Origin: Tragulus kanchil
Taxonomy: Eukaryota > Chordata > Mammalia > Artiodactyla > Tragulidae
Direction of reading: 5' to 3'
NCBI GenBank assembly: GCA_022376925.1
Contig: JAIOJX010000005.1
Span: 159,789,501-159,853,500, forward strand
Length of the DNA stretch: 64,000 nt
The translations under genes and the position numbers were made by a program. Below are positions 1 to 11,345 of this stretch, piece by piece. The notes beneath the pieces were generated by a model. It worked only from the letters and a program-made list of their open reading frames with translations. It searched no databases and was not told where the DNA came from. Each line of letters starts with the position of its first letter. The stretch's first letter is position 1.

Positions 1-536
1 TTCCATCTCTTTAATCTCCCATCATCCTTGAAAAAACAAAACCCTGGGAAGAGAGGCAGGGATTATTCTGGCCACTTCACAGATGGGAAAACCAAGGGAT
101 TGGCCAAAGGCTGGTGGCTGATGAATGTCAGAAGTGGGCCCATTGTGTGTCTACCAAGGCCTTGGATTTCGCCAAGCTCAAGAGGCCACTTCGGTGATTT
201 AAACTGCTTGCCTGAGGGCTCCTGAAGACGTTGTGAAGGGTTAAGGGTGGTGAGGATGGGCTAAGAATGGGAGGTGGGATGACAGAGAGGATGCTGTGTG
301 GGGCCAGGAAGAACTGACTGGTGAGGCCAGTCCAGGACCTAGGGTGGAGACAGAAGTGGTGTTCAGGGGGCGTATCCTGGTTTCATCCAGCCAACAATGA
401 AAAGGACTAAGGCTTCCTCGAATCAGACCCTGGGGTCCTAACTCTCAGCTCTCGCGAGGTGGGTCAGAAGGGAAAGCAGGGATAGGGAGAGGAAACCGGG
501 TGCTGGGACTCAGGAGGGGGCATCCTGGCTACTGGC
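1..536 (-). other. FGD2 intron 3 (partial)
   Basis: Non-coding sequence downstream of FGD2 exon 3. I recognise no exon, RNA gene or interspersed repeat here. From 501 onward it belongs to the first copy of a duplicate pair. Confidence 0.6.
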
Positions 537-617
537 CTGGTCTAGCAGGTGGAGGCGGGCCACATAGGCCTGCTCCGTCTCCAGCAGCTCCTGGACGATC
601 TTCTTCTCCTCAGGCAC
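537..617 (-). CDS. FGD2: FGD2 coding exon 3, second copy (probably a false duplicate)
   Basis: The exon and its splice surroundings are base-identical to 1631-1711. A transcript with both copies would stay in frame (81 nt) but would repeat the first DH helix, which no FGD family member does. It sits in the leftmost of the 1.1-kb duplicate pairs. Either copy could be the surplus one. Confidence 0.8.
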
Positions 618-3600
618 CTGCAGGGAAGTGAGGAGAGGAGGAGAAGGAGAACTTTAGTCACTTCCGGTGGGAGCAGGATCCAAGGACGCCGCTGTGAGTA
701 GAGCTCCCAGGACGCACGCCCTCCTGCAGCGCGTCTGGGTCGGCTCTGGGACTGAGACATGGGGCAGAGTGAGGCTGTGCCTAAGCCTGAAGAGGCCTGG
801 AAGCTTCCACTCATGCTCTCTTGAGAGCCACGAACGACTGCATCTAGGTCCAGCAGACCTGAGGGAGAGGCCACGTGGAGAGAAGAGGCTCTGGGACCAC
901 ACAAACAGGGGGCCAGGGAGCCAGCCATGGCAGCACCCCAGGTGAGCAAGCTTTCCGGCTGTCCCTGCCCAGACACCATCTTGGGAGATGAGCTATCGTG
1001 GGCATTCCCTCCCCAGCCAACATCTGCCAGCAGCCACGTGAGAGCCCTTGTTATGGACTAGGCTGTGTCCCCAAATCCGTATGTTGAAGCCCTAACCTCC
1101 AGTGTGACTATATTGGAAGACAGGGCCTTTAGTCATTCAGTTCACGGATGGAGAGAGTGGGGCCCTGATCTGTTAGAACTGGTGTCCTTATGAGAAGAGG
1201 GAGGGGCACCAGGAGAGCATGGGTAGAGAGAAGGTCGTGTGAGGACACGGTGAGACAGTGCCGTCCACAAGCCGGGAAGGGAGACCAGAAACCAGCTCCG
1301 CCAGCACCCTGACCTTGGGTGTCCAGTCTCCAGAGCTGTGAGAAAACATATTTCTGCAGTTTAAGTCACCTAGTCTGTGCTTTTCTGTTATGGCAGCCTG
1401 AGCTGACTAAGTGAGATCAGCCCCAAGTGAGATCAACAGAAAATCCACTCAGGAGCATTCTAATCCACCCACAAAACTGCCAGAAAAATAAACTATTTGG
1501 ACACTAAATTTTGGGGTAGTTTGCTACATAGCAAATGATAACCTATATACATAGTATGTGGGGCTTCCCCGTGACTCAGCGGTAAAGAATCTCCTGCTGG
1601 GACTCAGGAGGGGGCATCCTGGCTACTGGCCTGGTCTAGCAGGTGGAGGCGGGCCACATAGGCCTGCTCCGTCTCCAGCAGCTCCTGGACGATCTTCTTC
1701 TCCTCAGGCACCTGCAGGGAAGTGAGGAGAGGAGGAGAAGGAGAACTTTAGTCACTTCCGGTGGGAGCAGGATCCAAGGACGCCGCTGTGAGTAGAGCTC
1801 CCAGGACGCACGCCCTCCTGCAGCGCGTCTGGGTCGGCTCTGGGACTGAGACATGGGGCAGAGTGAGGCTGTGCCTAAGCCTGAAGAGGCCTGGAAGCTT
1901 CCACTCATGCTCTCTTGAGAGCCACGAACGACTGCATCTAGGTCCAGCAGACCTGAGGGAGAGGCCACGTGGAGAGAAGAGGCTCTGGGACCACACAAAC
2001 AGGGGGCCAGGGAGCCAGCCATGGCAGCACCCCAGGTGAGCAAGCTTTCCGGCTGTCCCTGCCCAGACACCATCTTGGGAGATGAGCTATCGTGGGCATT
2101 CCCTCCCCAGCCAACATCTGCCAGCAGCCACGTGAGAGCCCTTGTTATGGACTAGGCTGTGTCCCCAAATCCGTATGTTGAAGCCCTAACCTCCAGTGTG
2201 ACTATATTGGAAGACAGGGCCTTTAGTCATTCAGTTCACGGATGGAGAGAGTGGGGCCCTGATCTGTTAGAACTGGTGTCCTTATGAGAAGAGGGAGGGG
2301 CACCAGGAGAGCATGGGTAGAGAGAAGGTCGTGTGAGGACACGGTGAGACAGTGCCGTCCACAAGCCGGGAAGGGAGACCAGAAACCAGCTCCGCCAGCA
2401 CCCTGACCTTGGGTGTCCAGTCTCCAGAGCTGTGAGAAAACATATTTCTGCAGTTTAAGTCACCTAGTCTGTGCTTTTCTGTTATGGCAGCCTGAGCTGA
2501 CTAAGTGAGATCAGCCCCAAGTGAGATCAACAGAAAATCCACTCAGGAGCATTCTAATCCACCCACAAAACTGCCAGAAAAAATAAACTATTTGGACACT
2601 AAATTTTGGGGTAGTTTGCTACATAGCAAATGATAACCTATATACATAGTATGTGGGGCTTCCCCCGTGACTCAGCGGTAAAGAATCTCCCTGCCATGCA
2701 GGAGCTGCAGGAGACGCGGGTTTGATCTCTGGGTCAGGAAGCTCCCCTGAAAGAGGGCATGACAACCCACTCCAGTATTCTCGCCTGGAGAATTCCATAA
2801 ACAGAGGAGCCTGGCTACACAGGCTACACAGTCCATGGGGCTGCAAAGAGTCAGACACGACTGAAGTGACTTAGCATGCACTCATGCACACAGAGTACAT
2901 ACCATTGTGATCATCATCTCCATTTTATAAACAAGCATGGGTTGGGGTTACAGACACTTGCCCAAGGTCATGTAGTAAACAGAAGAGCTGGGACGTGAGC
3001 CCTGGTAGTCTGGCACAGCATCATGCAGCCAAGCCCTTCAACCCCACAGACAAGAAAACTGAAACCAAGAAAAGGGAAGCGACCTACCCAGCATCAGCCT
3101 AAGGGCAGGAAATAGTCCTGACCTTTGTTTCTAATTGGCAATTTGGCTCCTTCCGTGGCTAACCTGAGGCCACACCTAGGAAAGGTACCCGGTTCCAAGA
3201 TGTGCGGCCTTGGACAAGTTCCTTAAGTTGTCTGAGTTTCCATTTTCGTGCCTAAAAGACTCCTACTTGGACTTCCCTGGTGGTCCAGAGGTTACGAATC
3301 CACCTGCCAGAGCAGGGGACACGGGTTTAACCCCTGATCTGGGAAGATTCCATGTGTATGGAGCAACTAAGGCCGTGCGCCATGATTACTGAGCCGGCAA
3401 GCGGCAACAGCTGAAGCCCGTGTGTCCAGACTCTATGATCTGCTACAAGAGAAGCCGCCACCCCGAGAAGCCCGCACACTGGACCAAAGGGCAGCCCGGT
3501 TGACAGCAACTAGAGAAGTCCAAGTGCAGCAACAAAGACCAAGATAAACAGTTATTATTTCTGCAGTTTAAGTCACCTAGTCTGTGCTTTTCTGTTATGG

Positions 3601-6600
3601 CAGCCTGAGCTGACTAAGTGAGATCAGCCCCAAGTGAGATCAACAGAAAATCCACTCAGGAGCATTCTAATCCACCCACAAAACTGCCAGAAAAATAAAC
3701 TATTTGGACACTAAATTTTGGGGTAGTTTGCTACATAGCAAATGATAACCTATATACATAGTATGTGGGCTTCCCCGTGACTCAGCGGTAAAGAATCTCC
3801 CTGCCATGCAGGAGCTGCAGGAGACGGGTTTGATCTCTGGGTCAGGAAGCTCCCCTGAAAGAGGGCATGACAACCCACTCCAGTATTCTCGCCTGGAGAA
3901 TTCCATAAACAGAGGAGCCTGGCTACACAGGCTACACAGTCCATGGGGCTGCAAAGAGTCAGACACGACTGAAGTGACTTAGCATGCACTCATGCACACA
4001 GAGTACATACCATTGTGATCATCATCTCCATTTTATAAACAAGCATGGGTTGGGGTTACAGACACTTGCCCAAGGTCATGTAGTAAACAGAAGAGCTGGG
4101 ACGTGAGCCCTGGTAGTCTGGCACAGCATCATGCAGCCAAGCCCTTCAACCCCACAGACAAGAAAACTGAAACCAAGAAAGGGAAGCGACCTACCCAGCA
4201 TCAGCCTAAGGGCAGGAAATAGTCCTGACCTTTGTTTCTAATTGGCAATTTGGCTCCTTCCGTGGCTAACCTGAGGCCACACCTAGGAAAGGTACCCGGT
4301 TCCAAGATGTGCGGCCTTGGACAAGTTCCTTAAGTTGTCTGAGTTTCCATTTTCGTGCCTAAAAGACTCCTACTTGGACTTCCCTGGTGGTCCAGAGGTT
4401 ACGAATCCACCTGCCAGAGCAGGGGACACGGGTTTAACCCCTGATCTGGGAAGATTCCATGTGTATGGAGCAACTAAGGCCGTGCGCCATGATTACTGAG
4501 CCGGCAAGCGGCAACAGCTGAAGCCCGTGTGTCCAGACTCTATGATCTGCTACAAGAGAAGCCGCCACCCCGAGAAGCCCGCACACTGCAACAAAGGGTA
4601 GCCCCGGTTGACAGCAACTAGAGAAAGTCCAAGTGCAGCAACAAAGACCCTGCACCATCAAAAGTAAAGAAACATATCATAATACGAAAAGATGTCCACA
4701 GTGAGGGGTATGAGAAATAATGTCAGCAGCAGTTTGCACAGTAGGCACTTAATCAAAGGCCTTTAAGGCTGCGGGGGTGAATCTAGCTTTCAGCTGATCT
4801 CTGGTCACATAAGATCCCTGCCCGGGGAAGTGCTGGCTCTCGCTGGGAGAGAATGCTTGGGGTGGAGATCAGTGGGGCCCTCCTGACCCAGCGCCTCCCT
4901 TCTTCCCAGCTCTTGGGCACCTCCGGGCAGGTCCTGGTCTGGGACGATCTCCTCCAGGCCTCACTGGACAGCTTGCTCTTCAGGGAGCTCAGGTACCTCC
5001 TGCTGACAGTCCTGGGCCCAGACTCCAGGCCCTCCTCCACCGTGGGCTTCTCCCACGGCCGTCTGGGAGAAGGAGGCCTGCACCCAGGGTCCTGATGCCC
5101 GGCCGCCAGGTTGTGGACTCCAGCCACTGCTCCCGGCGTCCTGAGGAGAAGAGAGCAGACCTGAGGGTTCAAGCCTGTAGAGTAAGGAGACGAGTAGAAT
5201 CTCTCTGGGGGAGACTTGGGGATAATTACTGCCAATCACAGCTGTTCACTGGCCTCCGAGTGCCTGGCACTTGGAGGAACTGACTGAGATTTCTGCTTCT
5301 CTCCCCAACATCTTTCTTGGAGGGAACTCCAGTCTTCAAATGAGTCAGCATAGACTGTGTCCTGTTTTCCGAAGAACTGCATACTTCTCTGTTTAAAATG
5401 CAGTGAGGAACCCTTCCTTCTCTGCACACAGAGGACTTTGTTTTCACTTTTTATTTCGTGTTGGAGTATAGCCAACGAATAATGTTGTGATAACTTCAGG
5501 CTGGCAGCAAAGGCCCTCAGCCATACATATGCATGTACCTATTCTCCCCCAAACTCCCCTCCCACCCAAGCTGCCACATAACATCCAGCAGAGTTCCGTG
5601 TCCTCTAGAATAGGTCATTGTTGTTTTTCTGTTTTAAACATAGCAGTGTGTGCATTTCGATCCCAAGCTCCCTAACTATCCCTTCCCCCACCCTTCCCCA
5701 CAGCGACATAAATGCATTCCCCAAGTGTGTGAATCTGTTTTGTAGATAAGCTCATTTGTATCATTTCCTTTTAGATTCTGCGTATAAGGGATGTCATACA
5801 ATATTTCTCCTTCTCTGTCTGAGTTTGTCACTCCTAGAGGATTTTAACATCACCCTCACCTGTGAACCTCAGCCTGGTTTTTAGTCTCTGTAGCAGGAAA
5901 TCCCCTAAAACCCTACTAACTGATACATTGAGGGGGCCATGGAGCACTCTAAAGAGAGGGCAGGGCTGATAAAGCTGGGGCTTTCCAGTGGAAGCAATGC
6001 CCGCCACACTGCTAGTGATTGGAAAAGCCAGCCTGGGATCAGTCCCCCTCTCCCTCCAGGGATGAGCTTTCGTAGTGCAGCGTTGCTCTCCTACCTATTG
6101 GATCTGCAGGCCAGTTAAACTCTTTAGATAACAGAGGCCACCCTCAAGGAATATACCCAACCCTGGGGGCTGTGGAAAGACTTGAGGCGACAGTACAGGG
6201 TGGTGCCCTTGTGAGAAAGGCAGGCTGGGAAATGGAGGACCAGGCAGGTCCAAAATCTTCAAAACTCTGAGAAAGTTTTTCATTACCCGCGTTTCTGCAG
6301 CTAGGGAAAGAGAGGATCTTGCAGCCCGAGGAGGGGAGGCAGAGGTGGGATTCAGATCAGCCTGGCTGGCTCCCAAGCCTGAGCCCTAAACTTCCCCTCC
6401 CCGTGTAACCAAGGAAAAACAGGTGTAGAGTCAGTGTGACCTGGCTGGTGGTAAAGAGAAGACTGGGCTCCTCACTGGCTTTTCCACCCCAACACCCGAT
6501 GCCTCAGCCCTTGGGTCTGTAGCCCATGAAATTAGCTGAATCTCAGACTTTCTATTCTACACTTGGTTTCAGCTTCTGCATTTCTCGCCCAGTGCCCCAG

Positions 6601-8432
6601 ACCAGCTTCTGTTTCCTCTTCAACCCACCAGTTTCAGATCAGTTCAGGCACTGAAAGACCTCACAAGAAAGCCCCGCCAAGGCAGCGGGCGTGAGCCCCT
6701 CTGACAGTGAGGGGCAACCCTGACCCTACTGACAAGACCCCCTCTGATCCCACTGTGGCCTAAGGACTGCCTCCCCCTGCTAGGGGCGTGGCGTCGGCAG
6801 AGTGCACGTGCTGGGCATCTCCATGGGGCATGCCTGATGTGTCGAGTGGGTGGTGCCACCTCCCTGCAGCCCAGGTGGTGGTGGTCCAGGAGGGTGGAGG
6901 CTAGAACTGTCCTTGGTGCTGAACAGAACTGGCGCCCCTCTGGGAAGGACAGGGTCAGGTCACCTGCTGAGCCATCTGAACTGCCCTTCTGGGTTCACGT
7001 GTATGCTGCCTCCACCAGGAAGCCCAAAGGAGGCTCTGTCTGCTCTGAGCGCCCTCAGCAGAATGTCTGGTCCCCTCTCGGGCTGTTGTTCACGGCCCGG
7101 CTTCACGGTCATTCCACGCACTTGGCACCAAAGACAGAAGTTTTCTGGGCAGGGATCATTCCTTAGGCTCCTACATCTGACAGAGTTCCTGTAAGATGCT
7201 CTGCTGTATCACACAGACCCCTCGGGACTGAGGCACTCTTCCCCCAGCTGCTGGTGGCATGGGGGCTGACAGGTTACTGACTGGGTCCCTCCCTGGAAAC
7301 TGTGCTCTCTGCAAAAGAACAGCCTCATCTAAGGTCAAGTCCACACCCAAGGACTAGTCCTTGCTGGGGTACAAAGGCCTCCAGTTGCAGAGCTCTCTGG
7401 CACAGACTCCGTCCTTTGGCAAGGCCAGGACAGTCCAACGTCTCCCTGTACCCAGGGCTGCCTCCCTTACCCCCATGCCCTCCCCAGTGAGTCACCTGAA
7501 GTAAATCTCTATCCCAGAGAATCCTACCTACAACCGTTACAACCCTGAACACAATCATGGACTTAAGAAATGCCTGTGGAGTGGATTAATAACACACACA
7601 GACACACAGTGATCTCCAGTCTACTCCCTTCAGGTGGAAGCCCCCATGTTGCGCCTTGCCCATGAACTTAAAACAAAGCCCCCGCCACCTCTCTGAGCCT
7701 CCCCTTTCTCATCTGTAATACAGGATCAGAGGTGGAACCTTCCCCCATTAGCCTGTTAGATGATTACATGAAATAAGCAGCAAGCACACCTAGAACAATG
7801 CCCCATAGGTAGGCTGGTCACACAACCTCCTTTGCCTGAGACGGTCTCAACGTTTCCTATGGTTTCCTCCCTCCTACCAAAAATATTCAATGGTGTCCAC
7901 TTTCAGTTGTTCGAATGATAAATTGTATGGCTATCTTCCTCACAGGGACCAAGCACTTGGTAAATAGTAGCTACTACACCTGCTAGAGGGACAATGGGAT
8001 GGAGTGCTGCAGCCCAAACAGGGCACCTGGTCTACCCATGTCTCACACTCCTGATTACATACACATCTGGCCTCTCCCCAACACACCAGCACACACACTC
8101 TCATCCCTGCCCAGACCTGGTGCCCCAAACACTCTTCCATGCTCCGAGAAACCCATGACAGAGGGATGTGGGCACTGCCCAGACAGGAGGTGGTGTCCAG
8201 GACAAGGACACTGCCCACTGTGAGGGTTCGACGTGGCCTCAGTCCTGCTCCTCTGCCAGGAGATGGGGAGGATCTGGGCTGCCCACAGGCCCAAGGGCAG
8301 GCGGACGCACTTGAGGGAGATGCCAGGTGGCCATGGGGACCCTCCCACCTCCACTACCCCATACCTGTTATTCTCAAACACAGTCACCAGACTGGACACG
8401 GATGCCAGACTCTCCTTACTCTCCCCTTCCAT
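537..8432 (-). CDS. FGD2: FGD2, 5' part: coding exons 1-3 (gene continues off the left edge)
   Basis: FGD2 (FYVE, RhoGEF and PH domain-containing protein 2) is a guanine nucleotide exchange factor for CDC42, expressed mainly in antigen-presenting cells and acting at early endosomes and membrane ruffles (family knowledge). Three coding exons are readable on the minus strand: 8432-8365, 5140-4921 and 1711-1631, the last repeated at 617-537. Joined, they keep one reading frame (68+220+81 nt) and match the FGD2 N-terminus: an opening segment with LASVSSLVTVFENN, a linker with TVSRRYLSSLKSKLSSEAW, then the start of the DH domain with KKIVQELLETEQAYVARL. The remaining DH, PH, FYVE and second PH domains lie outside the window. 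MTCH1 diverges from it to the right, as expected from mammalian synteny. Gene identity is firm; the exon 2 and exon 3 donors are weaker calls. Confidence 0.93.
1043..1413 (+). mobile_element. MaLR (MST/THE1-like) solo LTR remnant
   Basis: The segment follows the consensus of mammalian MaLR LTRs: a start like 'ttatggactaggctgtgtcc', then 'catatgttgaagccctaacc'-type text, a 'gtgaggacac' block, and an end resembling 'ttatggcagcctgagctgac'. It is a solo LTR with no internal genes. It is repeated at about 2137-2509 by duplicate A, and its last 50 bases appear again from 3557. Confidence 0.75.
1631..1711 (-). CDS. FGD2: FGD2 coding exon 3, copy nearer exon 2 (start of DH domain)
   Basis: This 27-codon exon opens the Dbl-homology domain that catalyses nucleotide exchange on CDC42. 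It encodes VPEEKKIVQELLETEQAYVA followed by RLHLLDQ. The acceptor is a good pyrimidine-rich cctgcag. The expected 3' boundary after LLDQ is followed by GCCAGT instead of a GT donor, and the frame then meets a stop eight codons on. The same exon recurs 1,094 bp to the left, inside a local duplication judged to be an assembly artefact, so only one of the two is probably real. Confidence 0.88.
2655..2885 (+). mobile_element. Bov-tA SINE
   Basis: Ruminant tRNA-Glu/Bov-A composite SINE: the 'ggcttcccc..tgactcagcggtaaag' head with a B-box-like 'gggtttgatctctgg', then the 'ggagcctgg', 'agtccatgg' and 'agagtcagacacgactg' tail. It recurs at about 3766-3993, and a cut-off head lies at 1560-1594. Confidence 0.88.
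3271..3540 (+). mobile_element. CHR-type tRNA-Glu SINE
   Basis: Head 'ggacttccctggtggtccag', then 'ggagcaactaaggcc', 'gagaagccgccacc' and 'gcagcaacaaagacc' body blocks typical of the long cetartiodactyl CHR SINE. Duplicated at about 4378-4660. Confidence 0.82.
4921..5140 (-). CDS. FGD2: FGD2 coding exon 2
   Basis: The acceptor is clear: a pyrimidine-rich ttctcctcag at 5141-5150, and the first base completes the Arg codon split by exon 1. The exon encodes the poorly conserved, Pro-rich linker before the DH domain, including RTPGAVAGVHNLAAG, then the conserved block TVSRRYLSSLKSKLSSEAW. The 3' end is less certain. Ending at 4921 (gag|GTGCCC) keeps frame with exon 3 and gives a length close to other mammals, but the donor is weak. 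An in-frame alternative, tgg|GTCAGG, ends at 4888 and would add 11 codons (VPKSWEEGRRW). Confidence 0.87.
5141..8364 (-). other. FGD2 intron 1
   Basis: A 3.2-kb first intron, bounded by GT at 8364 and AG at 5141. It contains one L1 3'-end remnant (about 5440-5835) and is otherwise single-copy, with a short CA-rich stretch near 7590-7610. The open frames across 6.6-7.5 kb resemble no protein I know. This is the longest stretch in the left third free of the 1.1-kb duplications. Confidence 0.7.
5440..5835 (-). mobile_element. L1 3'-end remnant
   Basis: Antisense L1 3' sequence: the 'ttttgtagataagctcatttgt' type text, 'tagattctgcgtataaggga' and 'cttctctgtctgag' blocks match the tail of L1 ORF2/3' UTR read backwards. 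It is fragmentary and too diverged for an open frame. Confidence 0.65.
8365..8432 (-). CDS. FGD2: FGD2 coding exon 1 (start codon)
   Basis: The exon starts at an ATG (complement of 8430-8432) in an acceptable Kozak setting (gcaggATGg) and encodes MEGESKESLASVSSLVTVFE followed by two Asn. It closes with two bases of the next codon and a canonical donor, cag|GTATGG, at 8364. The segment matches the known FGD2 N-terminus closely, and no other mammalian protein I know opens this way. The reading frame runs on into the intron beyond the donor, but that part has no family resemblance. Confidence 0.93.
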
Positions 8433-8699
8433 CCTGCAGGCCTCCAGGGCAGCCCTCAGCTACCCCCAACGCAGGGAGGGAGGTCTCCAACCAGCACACT
8501 CAGTCACCCCCACCTGGGGGCACAGCTGCCCGATGGCATCCTTGGAGTCCCGTCTTTCCTGAGGCTCAGCAGGCCTGCTGCCTGCTTCAAGGAGAAGAAA
8601 GAGGAAGTGGTCCCAGAACCACAGCCCTGAAGGGGAAAGGGGGAGGCTCCCCGCAGAGGGAGGAGCCTTCTTGGCCTCACTCCTCCCCCCATGGGAGGG
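8433..8699 (-). promoter_or_regulatory. FGD2: FGD2 5' leader and presumed proximal promoter
   Basis: Sequence immediately upstream of the FGD2 start codon. By position it should hold the 5' UTR and transcription start, but I see no CpG island and no clear TATA box. A Bov-tA SINE begins about 270 bp upstream of the ATG. Confidence 0.35.
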
Positions 8700-8880
8700 A
8701 AAGTTGCTCAGTAGATCCGACTCTTTGCCACCTACGGGAGAGTCATGGAACTCTCCAGGCAAGAGTACTGGAGTGAGGAACTGTTCCCCTTCCCAGGGGA
8801 TCTTCCCGACACAGGGATGGAACTAGGATCTCCTTCACTGCAGGCAGATTCTTTGCCTTCTAAGCCACCAGGGAAGCCCC
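8700..8880 (-). mobile_element. Bov-tA SINE
   Basis: Reverse-orientation Bov-tA: 'gactctttgccacc', 'ctccaggcaagagtactgga' and 'ccaccagggaagcccc' blocks in the expected order. It ends exactly where duplicate C begins. Confidence 0.85.
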
Positions 8881-11140
8881 CTCCACCATGGGGACTGACC
8901 TTTGACTCCTGTAGACCCCAGATTCCAGAACCCACCCCAAGAGGGCGAGGAGATAGAGGTAGCTTCTGGAATTGGGCCCTTGGCCTGAGATGCTCACCAC
9001 TCTGGCCGACCACACTTTCTCTCTCACAAGGTCCCATGGATTTTATTTGGTCCTTTCTCCGTAACTTCTTTTCTGCGTCTGATCCTGGTCATTGCTGTAA
9101 GAAACCAGTTTCTTTAATTAAAAATAAATCACAACTTACTAGGGGCTGGCAGAGAGGAGCAATGTGGTGTCCCTGCCTCCTCCCTCCCCGAGGTTCTCTC
9201 ATTTTAATAACTGCTGTCTCCACCATCTCACCCCAGGGGAAGGCAACTTCCTCCCTGAAGCTCTGATGCTAATAATAACTAACACACACTCTTTTCTGTG
9301 CTTTAGAAGTATTTTTTCATTTCATACCACAGCTATCTGATGAGATGGGTCCTCACATGATTCCCATTTTACAGAAGAAAATCATCACCCAGTAAAAGCA
9401 CAAAAAAGAAGTCCGATTTCTAAAGCAGAGGTCAGTGTCCTCCAACTCTGGCAAAGGTTTGGTTGGGAGCCTGGATGACCACTTTCTCTGGCTTCCCTGC
9501 TTCCAGTCCACTGGATTGTCTCTACCTAACAATGACTTGGTCTCCCAGCCCTTTCTGAACAAGGACCTCTGCTTCTCTTTCTCTTATTCAAGCCTCACGG
9601 GCCCTTCTGGGCTCTCCCGCTGGGTTCTGGTCTCCTTTGCCCTGAGCCAGGGCCCTTCATTGAGACTGATTTTTGTCTTCCTAGAGGGCAGGAACTGAGT
9701 CTTAGTTATCTTGGTACCTGAAGGGCCTGGAACAGCTTCATGCTTCAGCATCTGTGAAACACTGGGGCCTCAGCACGCCCAAGAGCAACCCTCCCTCAGA
9801 GCTTCACCTGAGCAATTTCTTCTAGCAGACGCCTTCTCCCTCATGCCTAAGTCTCATGGATTCTCCTCACTTTCTGTTTTTACTTTTTGTTACGGAGAAT
9901 TTAGAACACACACCAAAGTAGACAGAATAGGGCTTCCCTGGTGGTCCAGTGGGTAAGGACACCGCCTTGCAGTAAAAGGCCGGGCCAGATCCCACGTGCC
10001 CCTCCACCATGGGGACTGACCTTTGACTCCTGTAGACCCCAGATTCCAGAACCCACCCCAAGAGGGCGAGTAGATAGAGGTAGCTTCTGGAATTGGGCCC
10101 TTGGCCTGAGATGCTCACCACTCTGGCCGACCACACTTTCTCTCTCACAAGGTCCCATGGATTTTATTTGGTCCTTTCTCCGTAACTTCTTTTCTGCGTC
10201 TGATCCTGGTCATTGCTGTAAGAAACCAGTTTCTTTAATTAAAAATAAATCACAACTTACTAGGGGCTGGCAGAGAGGAGCAATGTGGTGTCCCTGCCTC
10301 CTCCCTCCCCGAGGTTCTCTCATTTTAATAACTGCTGTCTCCACCATCTCACCCCAGGGGAAGGCAACTTCCTCCCTGAAGCTCTGATGCTAATAATAAC
10401 TAACACACACTCTTTTCTGTGCTTTAGAAGTATTTTTTCATTTCATACCACAGCTATCTGATGAGATGGGTCCTCACATGATTCCCATTTTACAGAAGAA
10501 AATCATCACCCAGTAAAAGCACAAAAAAGAAGTCCGATTTCTAAAGCAGAGGTCAGTGTCCTCCAACTCTGGCAAAGGTTTGGTTGGGAGCCTGGATGAC
10601 CACTTTCTCTGGCTTCCCTGCTTCCAGTCCACTGGATTGTCTCTACCTAACAATGACTTGGTCTCCCAGCCCTTTCTGAACAAGGACCTCTGCTTCTCTT
10701 TCTCTTATTCAAGCCTCACGGGCCCTTCTGGGCTCTCCCGCTGGGTTCTGGTCTCCTTTGCCCTGAGCCAGGGCCCTTCATTGAGACTGATTTTTGTCTT
10801 CCTAGAGGGCAGGAACTGAGTCTTAGTTATCTTGGTACCTGAAGGGCCTGGAACAGCTTCATGCTTCAGCATCTGTGAAACACTGGGGCCTCAGCACGCC
10901 CAAGAGCAACCCTCCCTCAGAGCTTCACCTGAGCAATTTCTTCTAGCAGACGCCTTCTCCCTCATGCCTAAGTCTCATGGATTCTCCTCACTTTCTGTTT
11001 TTACTTTTTGTTACGGAGAATTTAGAACACACACCAAAGTAGACAGAATAGGGCTTCCCTGGTGGTCCAGTGGGTAAGGACACCACCTTGCAGTAAAAGG
11101 GGCGCCAGTTCGATCCCGGGCCTGGGAAGATCCCACGTGC
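8880..11140. repeat. Tandem duplicate C (offset 1,121 bp)
   Basis: Positions 8880-10000 recur at 10001-11140. The body is non-coding, with the head of a CHR SINE at the end. In the first copy the final 30 bases have lost about 20 bases of the SINE compared with the second copy. Confidence 0.92.
8881..9930. other. Intergenic single-copy sequence (first copy of duplicate C)
   Basis: No exon or interspersed repeat recognised in this stretch or in its second copy at 10002-11050. Open frames are short and unlike known proteins. Confidence 0.5.
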
Positions 11141-11345
11141 CGCAGAGCGGCTGGACCGATGTGTCCAATTACTGAGCCGGAGCTCTGGAGCGCATGTTCC
11201 CAGAGCCGGTGCTCTGCAATGAGAGAGGTCACTGCGATGGGAGGCCCACACAGGCCAGAGAACAAAGGTGGATGAAAATAGATAAATGAAAGACCAATAG
11301 AAGTGGCCTGCCCGCCGCCCTCCCTCCCCAACCCACCCCCTCCCC
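11051..11345 (+). mobile_element. CHR-type SINE (long form)
   Basis: Head 'ggcttccctggtggtccagt', B-box-like 'agttcgatccc', then a body with 'gagcggctggaccgatgtgt', 'gagctctggagcgcatg' and 'cgatgggaggcccacac', and an A-rich tail. The same long body is seen at 12350, 30426 and 52153. A truncated head of the duplicate lies at 9931-10000. Confidence 0.82.

Larger units (their letters stand above)
501..2690. repeat. Tandem duplicate A (offset 1,094 bp)
   Basis: Positions 501-1594 are repeated directly at 1595-2690. The pair carries FGD2 exon 3, a MaLR LTR and the head of a Bov-tA SINE. Copies are almost identical; visible differences are homopolymer lengths (five versus six A near 2580, one extra C near 2664). 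The junction falls inside the Bov-tA head with no target-site duplication. It looks like two copies of one contig overlap laid end to end. Confidence 0.92.
2444..4648. repeat. Tandem duplicate B (offset about 1,108-1,113 bp)
   Basis: Positions 2444-3540 recur at 3557-4648, separated by 16 bases (3541-3556) found in neither copy. The pair carries the 3' tail of the MaLR LTR, a Bov-tA SINE and a CHR SINE. The last 60 bases of the first copy are the most divergent, with substitutions and a dropped base. Copy 1 starts inside the tail of duplicate A, so A and B form a chain. Confidence 0.92.

Noticed and set aside
1043..1413. A complete endogenous retrovirus around the MaLR LTR
   Set aside because: No gag or pol coding sequence and no partner LTR at proviral distance; the second copy at 2137 is due to duplicate A.
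2619..3993. Repeated small open frames (such as MSDSLQPHGLCSLCSQAPL) suggesting a gene family
   Set aside because: They are translations of the antisense strand of Bov-tA SINEs.
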